From assembly GCA_024685175.1 (NCBI GenBank), contig JAIKWD010000033.1:81298-145297 (forward strand): DNA of 64,000 nucleotides, in the 5' to 3' direction. This stretch comes from Bacteroidales bacterium. GTDB taxonomy: Bacteria; Bacteroidota; Bacteroidia; Bacteroidales; WCHB1-69. Every line of letters starts with the position of its first letter. Position 1 is the stretch's first letter. This document shows, piece after piece, positions 17,800-27,542 of the stretch. The translations under genes were made by a program, and so were the position numbers. The notes under the pieces were generated by a model. The model made no database searches and was not told the origin of the DNA. It saw only the letters and a list, made by a program, of their open reading frames with translations.

Positions 17800-17809
17800 T
17801 CATTTTTCG

Positions 17810-17817
17810 TACTTTTG
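17810..17817 (+). promoter_or_regulatory. Promoter -7 element (TACTTTTG)
   Basis: 26 nt before the hisS start, in the 44-nt gap after the Omp85-like gene. Confidence 0.6.
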
Positions 17818-17843
17818 CAGCGATAAAGTAAAATAGACTTTCT

Positions 17844-19208
17844 ATGAATATTGTTAAACCTTCCATTCCCAAAGGAACCCGAGACTTCACGCCCACCGAG
17901 ATGATGCGGCGCAACTACATATTCGACACCATTCGTTCTGTGTTTTACAAGCATGCCTACTTACCCATAGAGACCCCATCCATGGAGAACCTCTCCACCC
18001 TGATGGGCAAATACGGGGAGGAAGGCGACCGCCTGCTCTTCAAAATCTTAAACTCCGGCGACTTCACCAAAGGGGTTGACTTCAACGACAATGATATGTC
18101 CGTCAACAAGCTGGCCACCAAATTGTGTGAAAAGGGCTTGCGTTACGACTTGACCGTGCCTTTCGCCCGCTTCGTGGTGCAGCACCAGAATGAGATCACC
18201 TTCCCGTTCAAGCGCTACCAGATGCAGCCGGTATGGCGCGCCGACCGTCCTCAGAAGGGCCGTTACCGCGAGTTCTACCAGTGCGACGCCGATATCATCG
18301 GCAGCACCTCATTGCTCAATGAGGCCGAGTTGGTGGAAATCACGGACGAGATCTTCCGCAAGTTCGGCATCGCCGTGGTGATGAAAATCAACAACCGCAA
18401 GATCCTCTCCGGCATCGCCGAAGTTGTGGGAGCCTCCGACAAGGTCACCGACCTGTGTGTCTGCATGGACAAACTCGACAAGATCGGCCAGGAGGCCGTT
18501 TGCGCCGAGATGCTCGAGCGTGGCATCTGCGACGAAGCCATCGGCAAGCTCCAGCCCATCTTCAACTTCGGAGAATTGAGCAATGCCGACAAGATTGGCA
18601 AACTCAAGGATTTGTTGGCCGGAAGCGAGATCGGCATGCAAGGCGTGGAAGAGCTCGTCACCGTCCTCGACTATGTTAAGGACATGGGTCTGGCCACAGA
18701 GTTGGAAATCGACATCACATTGGCCCGCGGGTTGAACTACTACACTGGCGCCATCTTCGAGGTCAAGGCCAAGGATGCCGCCATGGGCAGCATTTCCGGT
18801 GGCGGCCGCTACGACAATCTCACTGGCATCTTCGGTTTGAAGAACATGTCGGGCGTAGGCATCTCCTATGGCGCTGAGCGCATCTACGACGTGCTCAACG
18901 AACTCAACCTGTTCCCCGCCGAGATCCTGAACCCCGTCAAGGTCTTCTTCGTCAATTTCGGTGGTGAAGATGAAAAGTACGCCTTAAATGCCTTGCGCAC
19001 CATCCGTAATGCGGGCATCTCCGGCGAAATCTATCCCGACCATGCCAAGATCGGCAAGCAGATGTCCTACGCCAACGCCAAAGCCATCCCCTTCGTTGTG
19101 ATGGCTGGCGAAAACGAACGCAAAAATAACACCTTCACCGTCAAAGACATGAACTCGGGGACTCAAACCGAACTCAGTCTTGACGAATTGATGGGAAAGA
19201 TAAGATAA
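17844..19208 (+). CDS. hisS: Histidyl-tRNA synthetase
   Basis: Class II aminoacyl-tRNA synthetase, 454 residues. Motif 1 lies near PIETPSME, motif 2 is [19 protein letters not shown], and the histidine-specific motif [15 protein letters not shown] is complete; motif 3 contains GGGRYDNL and [11 protein letters not shown]. The C-terminal anticodon-binding domain (about 365-454; [18 protein letters not shown]...) is intact. The N terminus [11 protein letters not shown] is the common opening of the family. The gene has its own promoter element; a DUF389 membrane protein follows after 21 nt. Confidence 0.97.
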   Translation: MNIVKPSIPKGTRDFTPTEMMRRNYIFDTIRSVFYKHAYLPIETPSMENLSTLMGKYGEEGDRLLFKILNSGDFTKGVDFNDNDMSVNKLATKLCEKGLRYDLTVPFARFVVQHQNEITFPFKRYQMQPVWRADRPQKGRYREFYQCDADIIGSTSLLNEAELVEITDEIFRKFGIAVVMKINNRKILSGIAEVVGASDKVTDLCVCMDKLDKIGQEAVCAEMLERGICDEAIGKLQPIFNFGELSNADKIGKLKDLLAGSEIGMQGVEELVTVLDYVKDMGLATELEIDITLARGLNYYTGAIFEVKAKDAAMGSISGGGRYDNLTGIFGLKNMSGVGISYGAERIYDVLNELNLFPAEILNPVKVFFVNFGGEDEKYALNALRTIRNAGISGEIYPDHAKIGKQMSYANAKAIPFVVMAGENERKNNTFTVKDMNSGTQTELSLDELMGKIR

Positions 19209-19229
19209 CCCCTTTTTCAACCGACCACA

Positions 19230-20420
19230 ATGGCCAACGATACTAAAAAAGGCGACATAAAGGAGAGATTCCTCCGCATTCTCAAGATTGCCTGGCGAAA
19301 AGTCAAGGAATACACCCGAATCAAAGAGGATACGGACTACGAAGCCACCGTTGACTCCATCTCCGGGAGCGTGGAGTTCAAGGGATTCAACGTATGGATC
19401 CTATTCTTCGCCATCATCGTGGCTTCTGTCGGACTCAATGTCAATTCCACAGCCGTCATCATCGGCGCCATGTTGATTTCTCCGTTGATGGGGCCTATCA
19501 ATGGTATCGGTTTGGCTATCGGCATCTCCGATGAAAAGCTGCTCCAAAAGTCACTCAAGAATCTGGCCATTATGGTAGGCATCAGTTTGGTGGCCTCCAC
19601 ACTGTATTTCCTGTTGTCGCCCATCAACGACGCACGTTCGGAGTTGTTGGCGCGTACGCAGCCCACCATCTTTGACGTGTTCATCGGCTTTTTCGGAGGG
19701 TTGGCAGGTATTGTGGCCACCTCTCGCAAGTCGCAGTCCGTCACCGTCATCTCAGGCGTGGCCATTGCCACAGCCCTCATGCCGCCATTGTGCACCGCAG
19801 GTTTCGGCATCGCAACAGGTCAGATATGGTACTTTCTCGGCGCTTTCTACCTCTTCTTCATCAACTCCTTCTTCATCGCGCTGGCCACCTTTATCACCGT
19901 TCGGCTGCTCGGATTCCCGCAAGTCCGATATGTCGATGAAGCCCAATCCCGAAAGGTGAAACGTATAACCACCATCTTCACCATTATCGTATTGGTACCC
20001 AGCATATTCCTAGCCGCGGATGTAATCAAGGAGGCCGCCTTCAACACCCAGACCATCAAGTTCGTCAACGACATCCAAGAAAGCGAGATGTTCAAAGATA
20101 CTCAACTGCTCAAGGCCGACCGCGAGTACCACCACCGAAGCCAAAATGTCACCCTCACGCTCATAGGCAAGCCGCTGGACCAAACACAAGTATTCCAACT
20201 CCAAGAACTTCTCAACAAAGAATACGGCCAAAAAACCGCCAACCTCATCGTCAAGCAGTCCTCCGGAGCCAGCATTGATGTAAAACAACAAAACGAAGTC
20301 ATTGAAAACCTCATAGACAAAAAGGACGAGACCATCCGTCAACAGGATTCCATCATCCATGAGTTACAACGTCAATTGCAAGAGGTGAAAAGCAAAGAAG
20401 GAACTGAAAAAAATAACTGA
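19230..20420 (+). CDS. DUF389 (TIGR00341-type) membrane protein
   Basis: A 396-residue inner-membrane protein. After a basic N terminus of about 55 residues come six or more hydrophobic segments. The conserved core of the DUF389 family is clear: ASVGLNVNSTAVIIGAMLIS, PLMGPINGIGLAIGISD and VISGVAIATALMPPLCTAGF. The last 120 residues are hydrophilic and end in a predicted coiled coil (KKDETIRQQDSIIHELQRQL). Function is unknown, with transport often suggested. It follows hisS closely; a promoter between them is not apparent. Confidence 0.85.
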   Translation: MANDTKKGDIKERFLRILKIAWRKVKEYTRIKEDTDYEATVDSISGSVEFKGFNVWILFFAIIVASVGLNVNSTAVIIGAMLISPLMGPINGIGLAIGISDEKLLQKSLKNLAIMVGISLVASTLYFLLSPINDARSELLARTQPTIFDVFIGFFGGLAGIVATSRKSQSVTVISGVAIATALMPPLCTAGFGIATGQIWYFLGAFYLFFINSFFIALATFITVRLLGFPQVRYVDEAQSRKVKRITTIFTIIVLVPSIFLAADVIKEAAFNTQTIKFVNDIQESEMFKDTQLLKADREYHHRSQNVTLTLIGKPLDQTQVFQLQELLNKEYGQKTANLIVKQSSGASIDVKQQNEVIENLIDKKDETIRQQDSIIHELQRQLQEVKSKEGTEKNN

Positions 20421-20428
20421 AATTTATA

Positions 20429-20899
20429 ATGATTAAGTCTCGAATTCTGGTTTTATTGCTGATTTTAGCAGGTTATCTTTCCTGTACGGCGCAGACGAAT
20501 GTAGAAATACATTTTCGTGATGCTGGCAGCCAGACATTCACTGTTGATAATACTGGGAAACTCTATTTTGACAATGGCTATCTCATTGTCGATGAGGGTC
20601 ATGCAGTTCCTGTTTCCTTTGCCATCCCCGACATCCAGAAAATCTTATTCTCCTCACCCACAGACATTAACGACATCTCCGCACAGGGGTGCCGCATCTA
20701 CCCTAACCCCGCTTCATCATTCATCAAGATAGAAAACGAAACCGGGATCGAATCATTCTACCAACTCTTTGCCTTAGACGGCCGCCTGTTAATGTCTGGA
20801 AAATGTTCCAACAACGAATCTATAACCATCAGCGATTTACCGCAAGGCTTATACTTGCTTAGAATAAACAGTCAAACCTTCAAAATCAGCAAATTATGA
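20429..20899 (+). CDS. Small T9SS type A sorted protein
   Basis: A 156-residue exported protein: signal peptide MIKSRILVLLLILAGYLSCTAQ, a 60-residue strand-rich part (HFRDAGSQTFTVDNTGKLYF) and a type A sorting domain (CRIYPNPASSFIKI ... LFALDGRLLMSG ... LPQGLYLLRI, ending FKISKL). It has almost no cargo domain beyond the short N-terminal module. Its stop overlaps the start of the next gene by 4 nt (ATGA at 20896-20899), so it is coupled to the beta-helix protein and may act as its partner or anchor. Confidence 0.83.
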   Translation: MIKSRILVLLLILAGYLSCTAQTNVEIHFRDAGSQTFTVDNTGKLYFDNGYLIVDEGHAVPVSFAIPDIQKILFSSPTDINDISAQGCRIYPNPASSFIKIENETGIESFYQLFALDGRLLMSGKCSNNESITISDLPQGLYLLRINSQTFKISKL

Positions 20900-23082
20900 A
20901 AAAGATGATGCTTTTCTTGATGGTTTTGGCTTTCACGCTTCCCATCAAGGCCCAAGAGATTTTACATTTATACAACAATGGTTCTGTGATTTTCGAGAAA
21001 TCCACCGAAGACATTGACAGCATTTATTTTCGTAGCACTAACTCCTTGTTCTCTTTTGACAACGACTTGATGACCTTTTCCACCTCAACCATCGACAGTA
21101 TCACTTTCAGTCAAGACAGCCTCATTGAGCCTAACGAGGAGATTCGCATCATCTGGGATGGCGATAATGTCACCATCATCAACCCCATGGCCAATCAGGG
21201 TGTTTCCATATCCAACAATGGCGGAAAGGTAACCGTAACCTCGACAGCCAATGTCCAAGATCTTGTCTATCATCTCTCCGGAAGTACTTCCAACGGCTAT
21301 TTGTATTTTACCCCGAACAAAAGATTCACCCTATCCTTGGATGGCGTGTCCATCACCAACCCTTCTGGTCCGGCTATCGATATTTTAGTCGACAAGGCGG
21401 TCTCCATCACGACGAAGAGCGGCACACAGAACTACCTGAACGACGGCAGCAACAATTCCAAGAAAGCCACTTTGCAGAGTAAAGGACAGATCATTTTCCA
21501 CGGCACCGGCACCTTGACACTTAACGGTAACGTCCGCAACGCCATCCATAGCGATGACTTTGTCGTGATGAACAGTGGCAATGTAGCGGTTGCTTCAGCC
21601 GTAGCCGATGGCATCCACTGCGACTATTTCATCATGAACGGTGGGCATCTCACCGTAACCTCCTCGGGAGATGGTATAGACGGTGATTCTGGTTACATCA
21701 CTATCAACGATGGCACACTATCGGTCAACACTTCGGGAGCCAATGGCAAAGGTCTCAAGTGCGACAGCACCTTGATGATCAATGGTGGTGACGTCGAAGT
21801 TGTCCATAGCGGCAACCAAAGCAAAGGGATTAAGAGCGCCCAAGCCATTTTCATCCATGGGGGCACGCTGGGGGTCACCTCATCCGGGACCACCGTGTTG
21901 GAGAGCACCGACACGGGCAACGACCCTTCCTACTGTTCTGCCATCTCGTGCAATGGTGTAGTACACATTACTGGCGGTGACATCACCATCAACCTCCCGA
22001 CCAGCAATGCTGGAGGACGTGGCATCAGCGCCGACGACACCGTTAGCGTAACGGGCGGCACGCTTCACATTGAGACTCATGGCAATGGAGCCGTTTACAC
22101 TGTCAGCGGCAACACTAAGGATTCATACACCTCAGCTTGTATCAAGAGCGACGTCTGCGTGAAACTTACGGGCGGCGACATCTCATGCACCAGTACGGGA
22201 ACTGGAGGCAAGGGCATCAACAGCAAGGGCAGCGTTATCATCGGCGATGTCGGTGCATCTGACTCCGACGTCGTTGTCAACATAACCACTTCCGGCGCAC
22301 ACATCACCGTGTCATCAGGAGGCGGCTGGTGGGGCGGAGGCGAAGGCGAATATGCCAATCCTAAAGGCATCAAAGCCGATGGCGAGCTAACCATCAATGG
22401 GGGAACCGTCACCGTCAACTGCACACAAACCACCGATGGCGGTGAATGTCTCTCCAGCGCAGGTCATATCAACATCCATGGAGGGCAGGTCAGCACCATT
22501 TCCGCATACGACGACGCCATCCAGAGCAGCACACGCATCAACATTACGGGGGGCACCATCTACGCCGGCTCCAATCATAACGATGGCATTGACTGCAACG
22601 GGCGAATATATATCAGCGGTGGTTTCATCATAGCCTCGGCCACCACCACACCCGAAGAATCCTTTGACACCAACGACTCTATTTTTTCCATAACAGGCGG
22701 CACGATGATCGGCACCGCGCCTAACGGAATGTTCACGAATCCAACAGCCAGCGCTTGTACCCAACACTCTCTCAAATACACGGGCAGCAGCAACAATGCC
22801 GTGCAGATCATCCGCAACAGCGACAACACTGTGATCCTCACCTTCAAAATCCCATCCCTCAGTGGCGGCGGTGGCGGTCCCGGCGGTTGGGGCGGCAGCA
22901 GCAATGCCGCTTTATTCTTCAGCAGCCCTGAACTCATTCAAGGTTCCTATACCCTCAAATACGGCGGCACCATCAACGGCGGCACCGACTTTCACAACTA
23001 TTATACAGGAGCCACATACTCCGGAGGCAGCAATAAATCTTTCACGGTTGGTTCTGGCTATTCCATAACAACAGTACAATAA
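20896..23082 (+). CDS. Secreted carbohydrate-binding beta-helix protein (DUF4353/Cthe_2159-like)
   Basis: A 728-residue exported protein with signal peptide MKKMMLFLMVLAFTLPIKAQ. A short N-terminal module (ILHLYNNGSVIFEKSTEDID) resembles that of the preceding gene. The bulk is a series of parallel beta-helix turns with recurring patterns such as SGDGIDGDSGYITINDGTL, GKGLKCDSTLMINGG and HNDGIDCNGRIYISGG, matching the DUF4353 family. The characterised member Cthe_2159 binds cellulose and pectic acids through calcium. A glycine-rich hinge lies near the C terminus (GGGGGPGGWGG). No T9SS sorting domain is seen at its own C terminus, which makes the coupled upstream T9SS protein interesting. Confidence 0.82.
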   Translation: MKKMMLFLMVLAFTLPIKAQEILHLYNNGSVIFEKSTEDIDSIYFRSTNSLFSFDNDLMTFSTSTIDSITFSQDSLIEPNEEIRIIWDGDNVTIINPMANQGVSISNNGGKVTVTSTANVQDLVYHLSGSTSNGYLYFTPNKRFTLSLDGVSITNPSGPAIDILVDKAVSITTKSGTQNYLNDGSNNSKKATLQSKGQIIFHGTGTLTLNGNVRNAIHSDDFVVMNSGNVAVASAVADGIHCDYFIMNGGHLTVTSSGDGIDGDSGYITINDGTLSVNTSGANGKGLKCDSTLMINGGDVEVVHSGNQSKGIKSAQAIFIHGGTLGVTSSGTTVLESTDTGNDPSYCSAISCNGVVHITGGDITINLPTSNAGGRGISADDTVSVTGGTLHIETHGNGAVYTVSGNTKDSYTSACIKSDVCVKLTGGDISCTSTGTGGKGINSKGSVIIGDVGASDSDVVVNITTSGAHITVSSGGGWWGGGEGEYANPKGIKADGELTINGGTVTVNCTQTTDGGECLSSAGHINIHGGQVSTISAYDDAIQSSTRINITGGTIYAGSNHNDGIDCNGRIYISGGFIIASATTTPEESFDTNDSIFSITGGTMIGTAPNGMFTNPTASACTQHSLKYTGSSNNAVQIIRNSDNTVILTFKIPSLSGGGGGPGGWGGSSNAALFFSSPELIQGSYTLKYGGTINGGTDFHNYYTGATYSGGSNKSFTVGSGYSITTVQ

Positions 23083-23109
23083 CGAGAAACTACAATAATC
23101 CATCTTGAC

Positions 23110-25425
23110 ATGTTCAACGGCACATTAAAAAACCAAAAAGTGAATAAGCAAAAGACGAAAGACACGTCCGAGCGTCCAAAGTGGATCAGGATTTTCTGGA
23201 TCTGCTATGCTTCCTTTTTCGGATTCATCCTTCTGTTGTTCATCCTCATATCACTAGGTTGGATCGGCTACATGCCTTCTTTCACCGAGCTGGAAAACCC
23301 ATCTGCCAATTTGGCCACCGAAGTCATCTCTGCCGACGGTGAACTTCTAGGCACCTATTACTTGGAAAACCGCTCCAACTGTAAATACAGCGACTTATCC
23401 CAACCCTTGAAAGACGCGTTGATTGCGACGGAAGACTCGCGTTTCTACAATCATTCCGGCGTTGACATGCGTGCATTGTTCCGGGTGGCCGGGGGCGTGC
23501 TCACCTTCCACCATAAAGGCGGTGGTAGTACGATCACCCAACAGCTGGCCAAGAACCTGTTCCCCAGAGATCGTAAAATGAACAAAATCAAGCTGGTGTT
23601 TTTCAAGTTCAAGGAATGGGTAGTGGCCACCAAACTGGAGCGGAAGTATTCCAAAGACGAAATCCTGGCCATGTACTTCAACACCGTTGATTTCGGCAAT
23701 CAGGCCATGGGTATCAAGTCAGCGGCTCGAACTTATTTTGACAAGAGCCCTTCGGAAATCAACACGGAAGAGGCAGCCTTGCTGGTCGGAATGCTGAAGG
23801 CGCCCACCAAGTATAGTCCACGTCGCCACTATCAAGCCTCTATAGATCGACGCAACGTGGTCTTGGGACAGATGAAGAAGTATGGTTATCTCACCCCTAA
23901 TCAATTTGACTCCATCAAGGCGCTGCCAATAGACATGACCAACTTCCGTTCGCAGGCCCATTATGCCGGCAAAGCGACCTATTTCAGAGAATATCTACGC
24001 ATGTTGATGAAAGAATGGTGTGAGAACAATCCCCAAAAAGACGGGTCACACTACGATCTTTATTGTGATGGCCTGAAGATTTACACGACCATTGACTCTC
24101 GCATGCAACAACATGCCGAGGATGCTGTCAAAGAACATGTTTGCGATTACCTCCAACCTCTATTCTTCGAGCATTTCAAAGGCGTTAAAAACGCACCTTT
24201 CGTCAATTTGTCCGAAGAACAGACCCTGCGAATCCTATGGAGTGCCGCCAAACGGTCTGAACGCTACGACATAATGAAGGATGCCGGCAAGAGCGATGAA
24301 CAAATCAAGGCCGCCTTTAACAAGAAGGTGCCGATGAGCGTTTTTTCATACCACGGAGTAATAGACACAGTCATGACTCCCTTTGACTCTATTCGTTATT
24401 ACAAGTCATTCCTACAATGCGGACTCATGTGCATGGAAGCGCACACAGGTCATGTAAAGGCATACGTGGGAGGTACAAACTACGAATATTTCCAATTCGA
24501 CCATGTCAAATTATCAAAGCGTCAGGTGGGATCCACTTTTAAACCCTACGTATACACCATTGCCATGCAGAGTGGTGAATTCGACCCATGCACGCTGGTT
24601 CCCAACGTACCCGTAACCATAGAAAGTGGTGGTGGCCCATGGACGCCCCACAACTCCGGTGGTCACCGAGAAGGCGAAATGATCCCCTTGCGCGAAGCCT
24701 TGGCATACTCACTCAACCAAGTATCCGCCTACCTCATGAAGAGATATGGCCCTGACGCCGTCATCGACCTCGTACGCAATATGGGTATGACCTCAGATAT
24801 TCCCGCTGTTCCTGCCATCTGCCTCGGCGCTTGTGAGTTGACGTTGTACGAACAAGTGGGTGCAATTAACTGTTTCCCCAATCAAGGTGTTTATGTGGAA
24901 CCCATTTTCATCACTCGCATCTGTGATAAAGATGGCAATGTCATCTATAACAGACTACCAAAGACGAACGATGCCATTGACCAAGTCACGGCTTTCAAGA
25001 CCGTACGCTTGATGCAAGGTGTGGTTGACTTTGGCACCGGTGGTCGTTTACGTGGACAATATAAAATTGATTTCCCTGTCGCTGGCAAAACCGGCACCAC
25101 CGACAACCAATCCGATGGTTGGTTTGTGGGTTATACTCCATTGCTGACTTGCGGTGTATGGGTGGGCTGCGAAGACCGCTCCGCACATTTCCGTAGTACA
25201 GCCCTTGGACAAGGTGCCCGCACGGCCATGCCCGTCTTCGGCCTCTTCATGAAAAAAGTATACTCAGATCCTCAACTACCCTACTACGGTATAACTACAG
25301 CAGCCAACAAGTCTGCCAAGAGCGGCTACTACTTTACAATCCCGACAGGATATAGCGGTGACGAATCGGGATGCAACGAGGCCACAGCCAAAGTGGACAT
25401 TGACGAGAAACTTAATTTTGATTAA
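23110..25425 (+). CDS. Class A penicillin-binding protein (PBP1A-like)
   Basis: A bifunctional peptidoglycan synthase of 771 residues anchored by one N-terminal helix (about 28-52). The glycosyltransferase (GT51) domain has the catalytic glutamate 108 in ATEDSRFYNHSGVD, then GGSTITQQLAKNLF, KFKEWVVATKLERKYSKDEI and MYFNTVDFGNQAMGI. The transpeptidase domain has all three motifs: S475-x-x-K478 in VGSTFKP, S534-L-N536 and K660-T661-G662. Length and order are normal for PBP1A. The gene starts 27 nt after the beta-helix gene with no evident promoter motif. Confidence 0.95.
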   Translation: MFNGTLKNQKVNKQKTKDTSERPKWIRIFWICYASFFGFILLLFILISLGWIGYMPSFTELENPSANLATEVISADGELLGTYYLENRSNCKYSDLSQPLKDALIATEDSRFYNHSGVDMRALFRVAGGVLTFHHKGGGSTITQQLAKNLFPRDRKMNKIKLVFFKFKEWVVATKLERKYSKDEILAMYFNTVDFGNQAMGIKSAARTYFDKSPSEINTEEAALLVGMLKAPTKYSPRRHYQASIDRRNVVLGQMKKYGYLTPNQFDSIKALPIDMTNFRSQAHYAGKATYFREYLRMLMKEWCENNPQKDGSHYDLYCDGLKIYTTIDSRMQQHAEDAVKEHVCDYLQPLFFEHFKGVKNAPFVNLSEEQTLRILWSAAKRSERYDIMKDAGKSDEQIKAAFNKKVPMSVFSYHGVIDTVMTPFDSIRYYKSFLQCGLMCMEAHTGHVKAYVGGTNYEYFQFDHVKLSKRQVGSTFKPYVYTIAMQSGEFDPCTLVPNVPVTIESGGGPWTPHNSGGHREGEMIPLREALAYSLNQVSAYLMKRYGPDAVIDLVRNMGMTSDIPAVPAICLGACELTLYEQVGAINCFPNQGVYVEPIFITRICDKDGNVIYNRLPKTNDAIDQVTAFKTVRLMQGVVDFGTGGRLRGQYKIDFPVAGKTGTTDNQSDGWFVGYTPLLTCGVWVGCEDRSAHFRSTALGQGARTAMPVFGLFMKKVYSDPQLPYYGITTAANKSAKSGYYFTIPTGYSGDESGCNEATAKVDIDEKLNFD

Positions 25426-25427
25426 CA

Positions 25428-25435
25428 TATATTTG
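25428..25435 (+). promoter_or_regulatory. Promoter -7 element (TATATTTG), very close to the start codon
   Basis: Only 5 nt separate this element from ATG 25441, so a transcript from it would be nearly leaderless. It could also be a chance match in an AT-rich gap. Confidence 0.35.
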
Positions 25436-25440
25436 TTTCT

Positions 25441-27537
25441 ATGAAACGTCTTGCCCTTATCTTAGCTGCTTTACTGTTCCTTCTTATGTCGGGACAGGCA
25501 CAGCAACATCTCACACTTGACCTATGTCAAGGAGAGGTTTTCTATTGGCCAGGCCACAACAACGGACAACCTTATAATACGGGAGGTACTTTCATTGATG
25601 GCAATGACACGTTAACCATCCACATGCACCAACCCTATCACAAGCATATCGAAGGAGTCGTTTGCCAATACGGTACTTACACCGACCATGGGTTCTTTTT
25701 TGACGAATCGCAAACTTCAACCATTGGTATTATCGAGGACTCCCTTGTCTTAAACACCGTTTATTATTGTGACAGCGTTATTCATCTTACCCTTACCGTG
25801 CGGCCATTACCTAATGTCCACGCCTCATCCGACACGGTCATCTTCGGCAATTCCGCCACATTGAACCTACAAGTTAATGGTACAGCGCAGTATTATGTTT
25901 GGGAGCTCAATAATGGTATCACTCAGGCCAACTGCAACAACACCACTCAACGTGTTACTGTCAACCATTCCACCGAATATATTGTAACCGGCTATGTAGA
26001 AGGTAATGACCTAGTTAATAACGGCCATTTCACTTTAGGGAACACGGGATTCACCAGCAGCTACATAGGTCACAACACACCCGGCTCACAAGCTTTATGG
26101 GATGAGGGCACCTATGCTGTAGGCACCGATGCCAGCAACTGGCACGAAAACTTCCGAGGAGCTCATGACCACACCACCGGCAATGGCAACTATATGATTA
26201 TTAACGGAGCAACAGGTAGCAATACAGTGGTTTGGTCTCAATCTATTGATATAGAACCCTATACTTATTACGTTTTCAACACATGGGTAACCACAGTATG
26301 CGCTGAACCATGGGCTCAGCTGCAGTTCAGTATCAATGGCGGAGTTATCGGAAACATCTTTAGCGCCCCTAACAACTACAGTGCTAATAACCAATGGCTC
26401 AATTTCTACAATCTTTGGTATAACAACTCTCCAGCACGTACCGCCACAATATCCATTGTAAACCAAAACATCACTGCAAGTGGCAACGATTTCGGATTGG
26501 ACGATATTTCCTTCTGCAAGCTCACTGGATGTGGCGTGACAGACACCATACAGATTCTTTTCAACACCAATCTTGACACCACAATCTGTCGAAACAGCCT
26601 ACCATTGGTGTGGAATGGCTGCACTTTTACTGCGGAGAACTACGAGACGCCTCAGTTTACCAGAATTCATCGGGAGGAAATGTTGGATAGCGCTATTACC
26701 ATGCGCGTACACCTATTCCCAACCGTTCAAACCCCAGTTCTTGAAAACATTCACGAGGATGAACTACCTCACACCTATAACAATTTCGTATTCTACGAAG
26801 CCGTAACCGACTCTATCCTTGTTTTGACGGATCAAAACGGATGCGATAGCCTTATATCGTACACTTTGGAAATCCGCCACAATACATACGAGAACGATGC
26901 TGCTACCATCTGCGAGAATTATGCTCCATACCTGTGGCATGGCATGCGATTATACCATACAGGAACCTACACCGATACCATTTTCAACAACATCGTTGGC
27001 GACACTATTTACACCCTTAACCTTACCGTCATCGACACCATGTTGAATATTACCAACCTCACCGACAATTTCTGCGATGAAATGTCAGCCATCCTTTCCG
27101 TCACTTCCGCCTTTGAAAACTTCGTCTGGAGCAATGGCGAGACCTCATCCCAAATTACGGTGTTGAATCCTGGAACCTACTCGGTTACCGCCACCTCCGA
27201 TCACTGCGAAATAACCCGTTCCTACAACATACCTCCCTGCCAACTTAATATTCTCCTACCTAACGCCATCACGCCGAGCAACGCCGACGGACACAATGAT
27301 TATTTTTACATAGACGAATCACAGCAACGGCTGATCCAGGATTTTGAAATCTACATTTACAATCGTTGGGGCAACTTGGTGTTTTATTCCAAAGAGAAAG
27401 ATTTTCGTTGGAACAATTTAGAGGAGAATGTTACTCTAGACGAAATGTATCGGCAGAGTGTATATTCCTACCTGATCAAGTGCACCGACTTAAGAGGTAC
27501 GCACCACGCATATAAAGGAAGTATAGTCGTTTTATAG
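25441..27537 (+). CDS. T9SS type B (gliding-motility C-terminal domain) surface protein
   Basis: A 698-residue exported protein with signal peptide ending SGQAQ. It is strand-rich and contains several FYW/CDS repeats in which cysteine is followed by S-V-I-H or S-L-I-S (YYCDSVIHLTLTV, NGCDSLISYTLEI), a pattern typical of adhesin-like Bacteroidota surface proteins. A region at about 180-350 resembles a jelly-roll (lectin-like) domain. The last 90 residues form the type B sorting domain: LPNAITPSNADGHNDYFYI, EIYIYNRWGNLVF, YKGSIVVL. The ligand is unknown; adhesion is an inference from architecture. Confidence 0.87.
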   Translation: MKRLALILAALLFLLMSGQAQQHLTLDLCQGEVFYWPGHNNGQPYNTGGTFIDGNDTLTIHMHQPYHKHIEGVVCQYGTYTDHGFFFDESQTSTIGIIEDSLVLNTVYYCDSVIHLTLTVRPLPNVHASSDTVIFGNSATLNLQVNGTAQYYVWELNNGITQANCNNTTQRVTVNHSTEYIVTGYVEGNDLVNNGHFTLGNTGFTSSYIGHNTPGSQALWDEGTYAVGTDASNWHENFRGAHDHTTGNGNYMIINGATGSNTVVWSQSIDIEPYTYYVFNTWVTTVCAEPWAQLQFSINGGVIGNIFSAPNNYSANNQWLNFYNLWYNNSPARTATISIVNQNITASGNDFGLDDISFCKLTGCGVTDTIQILFNTNLDTTICRNSLPLVWNGCTFTAENYETPQFTRIHREEMLDSAITMRVHLFPTVQTPVLENIHEDELPHTYNNFVFYEAVTDSILVLTDQNGCDSLISYTLEIRHNTYENDAATICENYAPYLWHGMRLYHTGTYTDTIFNNIVGDTIYTLNLTVIDTMLNITNLTDNFCDEMSAILSVTSAFENFVWSNGETSSQITVLNPGTYSVTATSDHCEITRSYNIPPCQLNILLPNAITPSNADGHNDYFYIDESQQRLIQDFEIYIYNRWGNLVFYSKEKDFRWNNLEENVTLDEMYRQSVYSYLIKCTDLRGTHHAYKGSIVVL

Positions 27538-27542
27538 AGATA

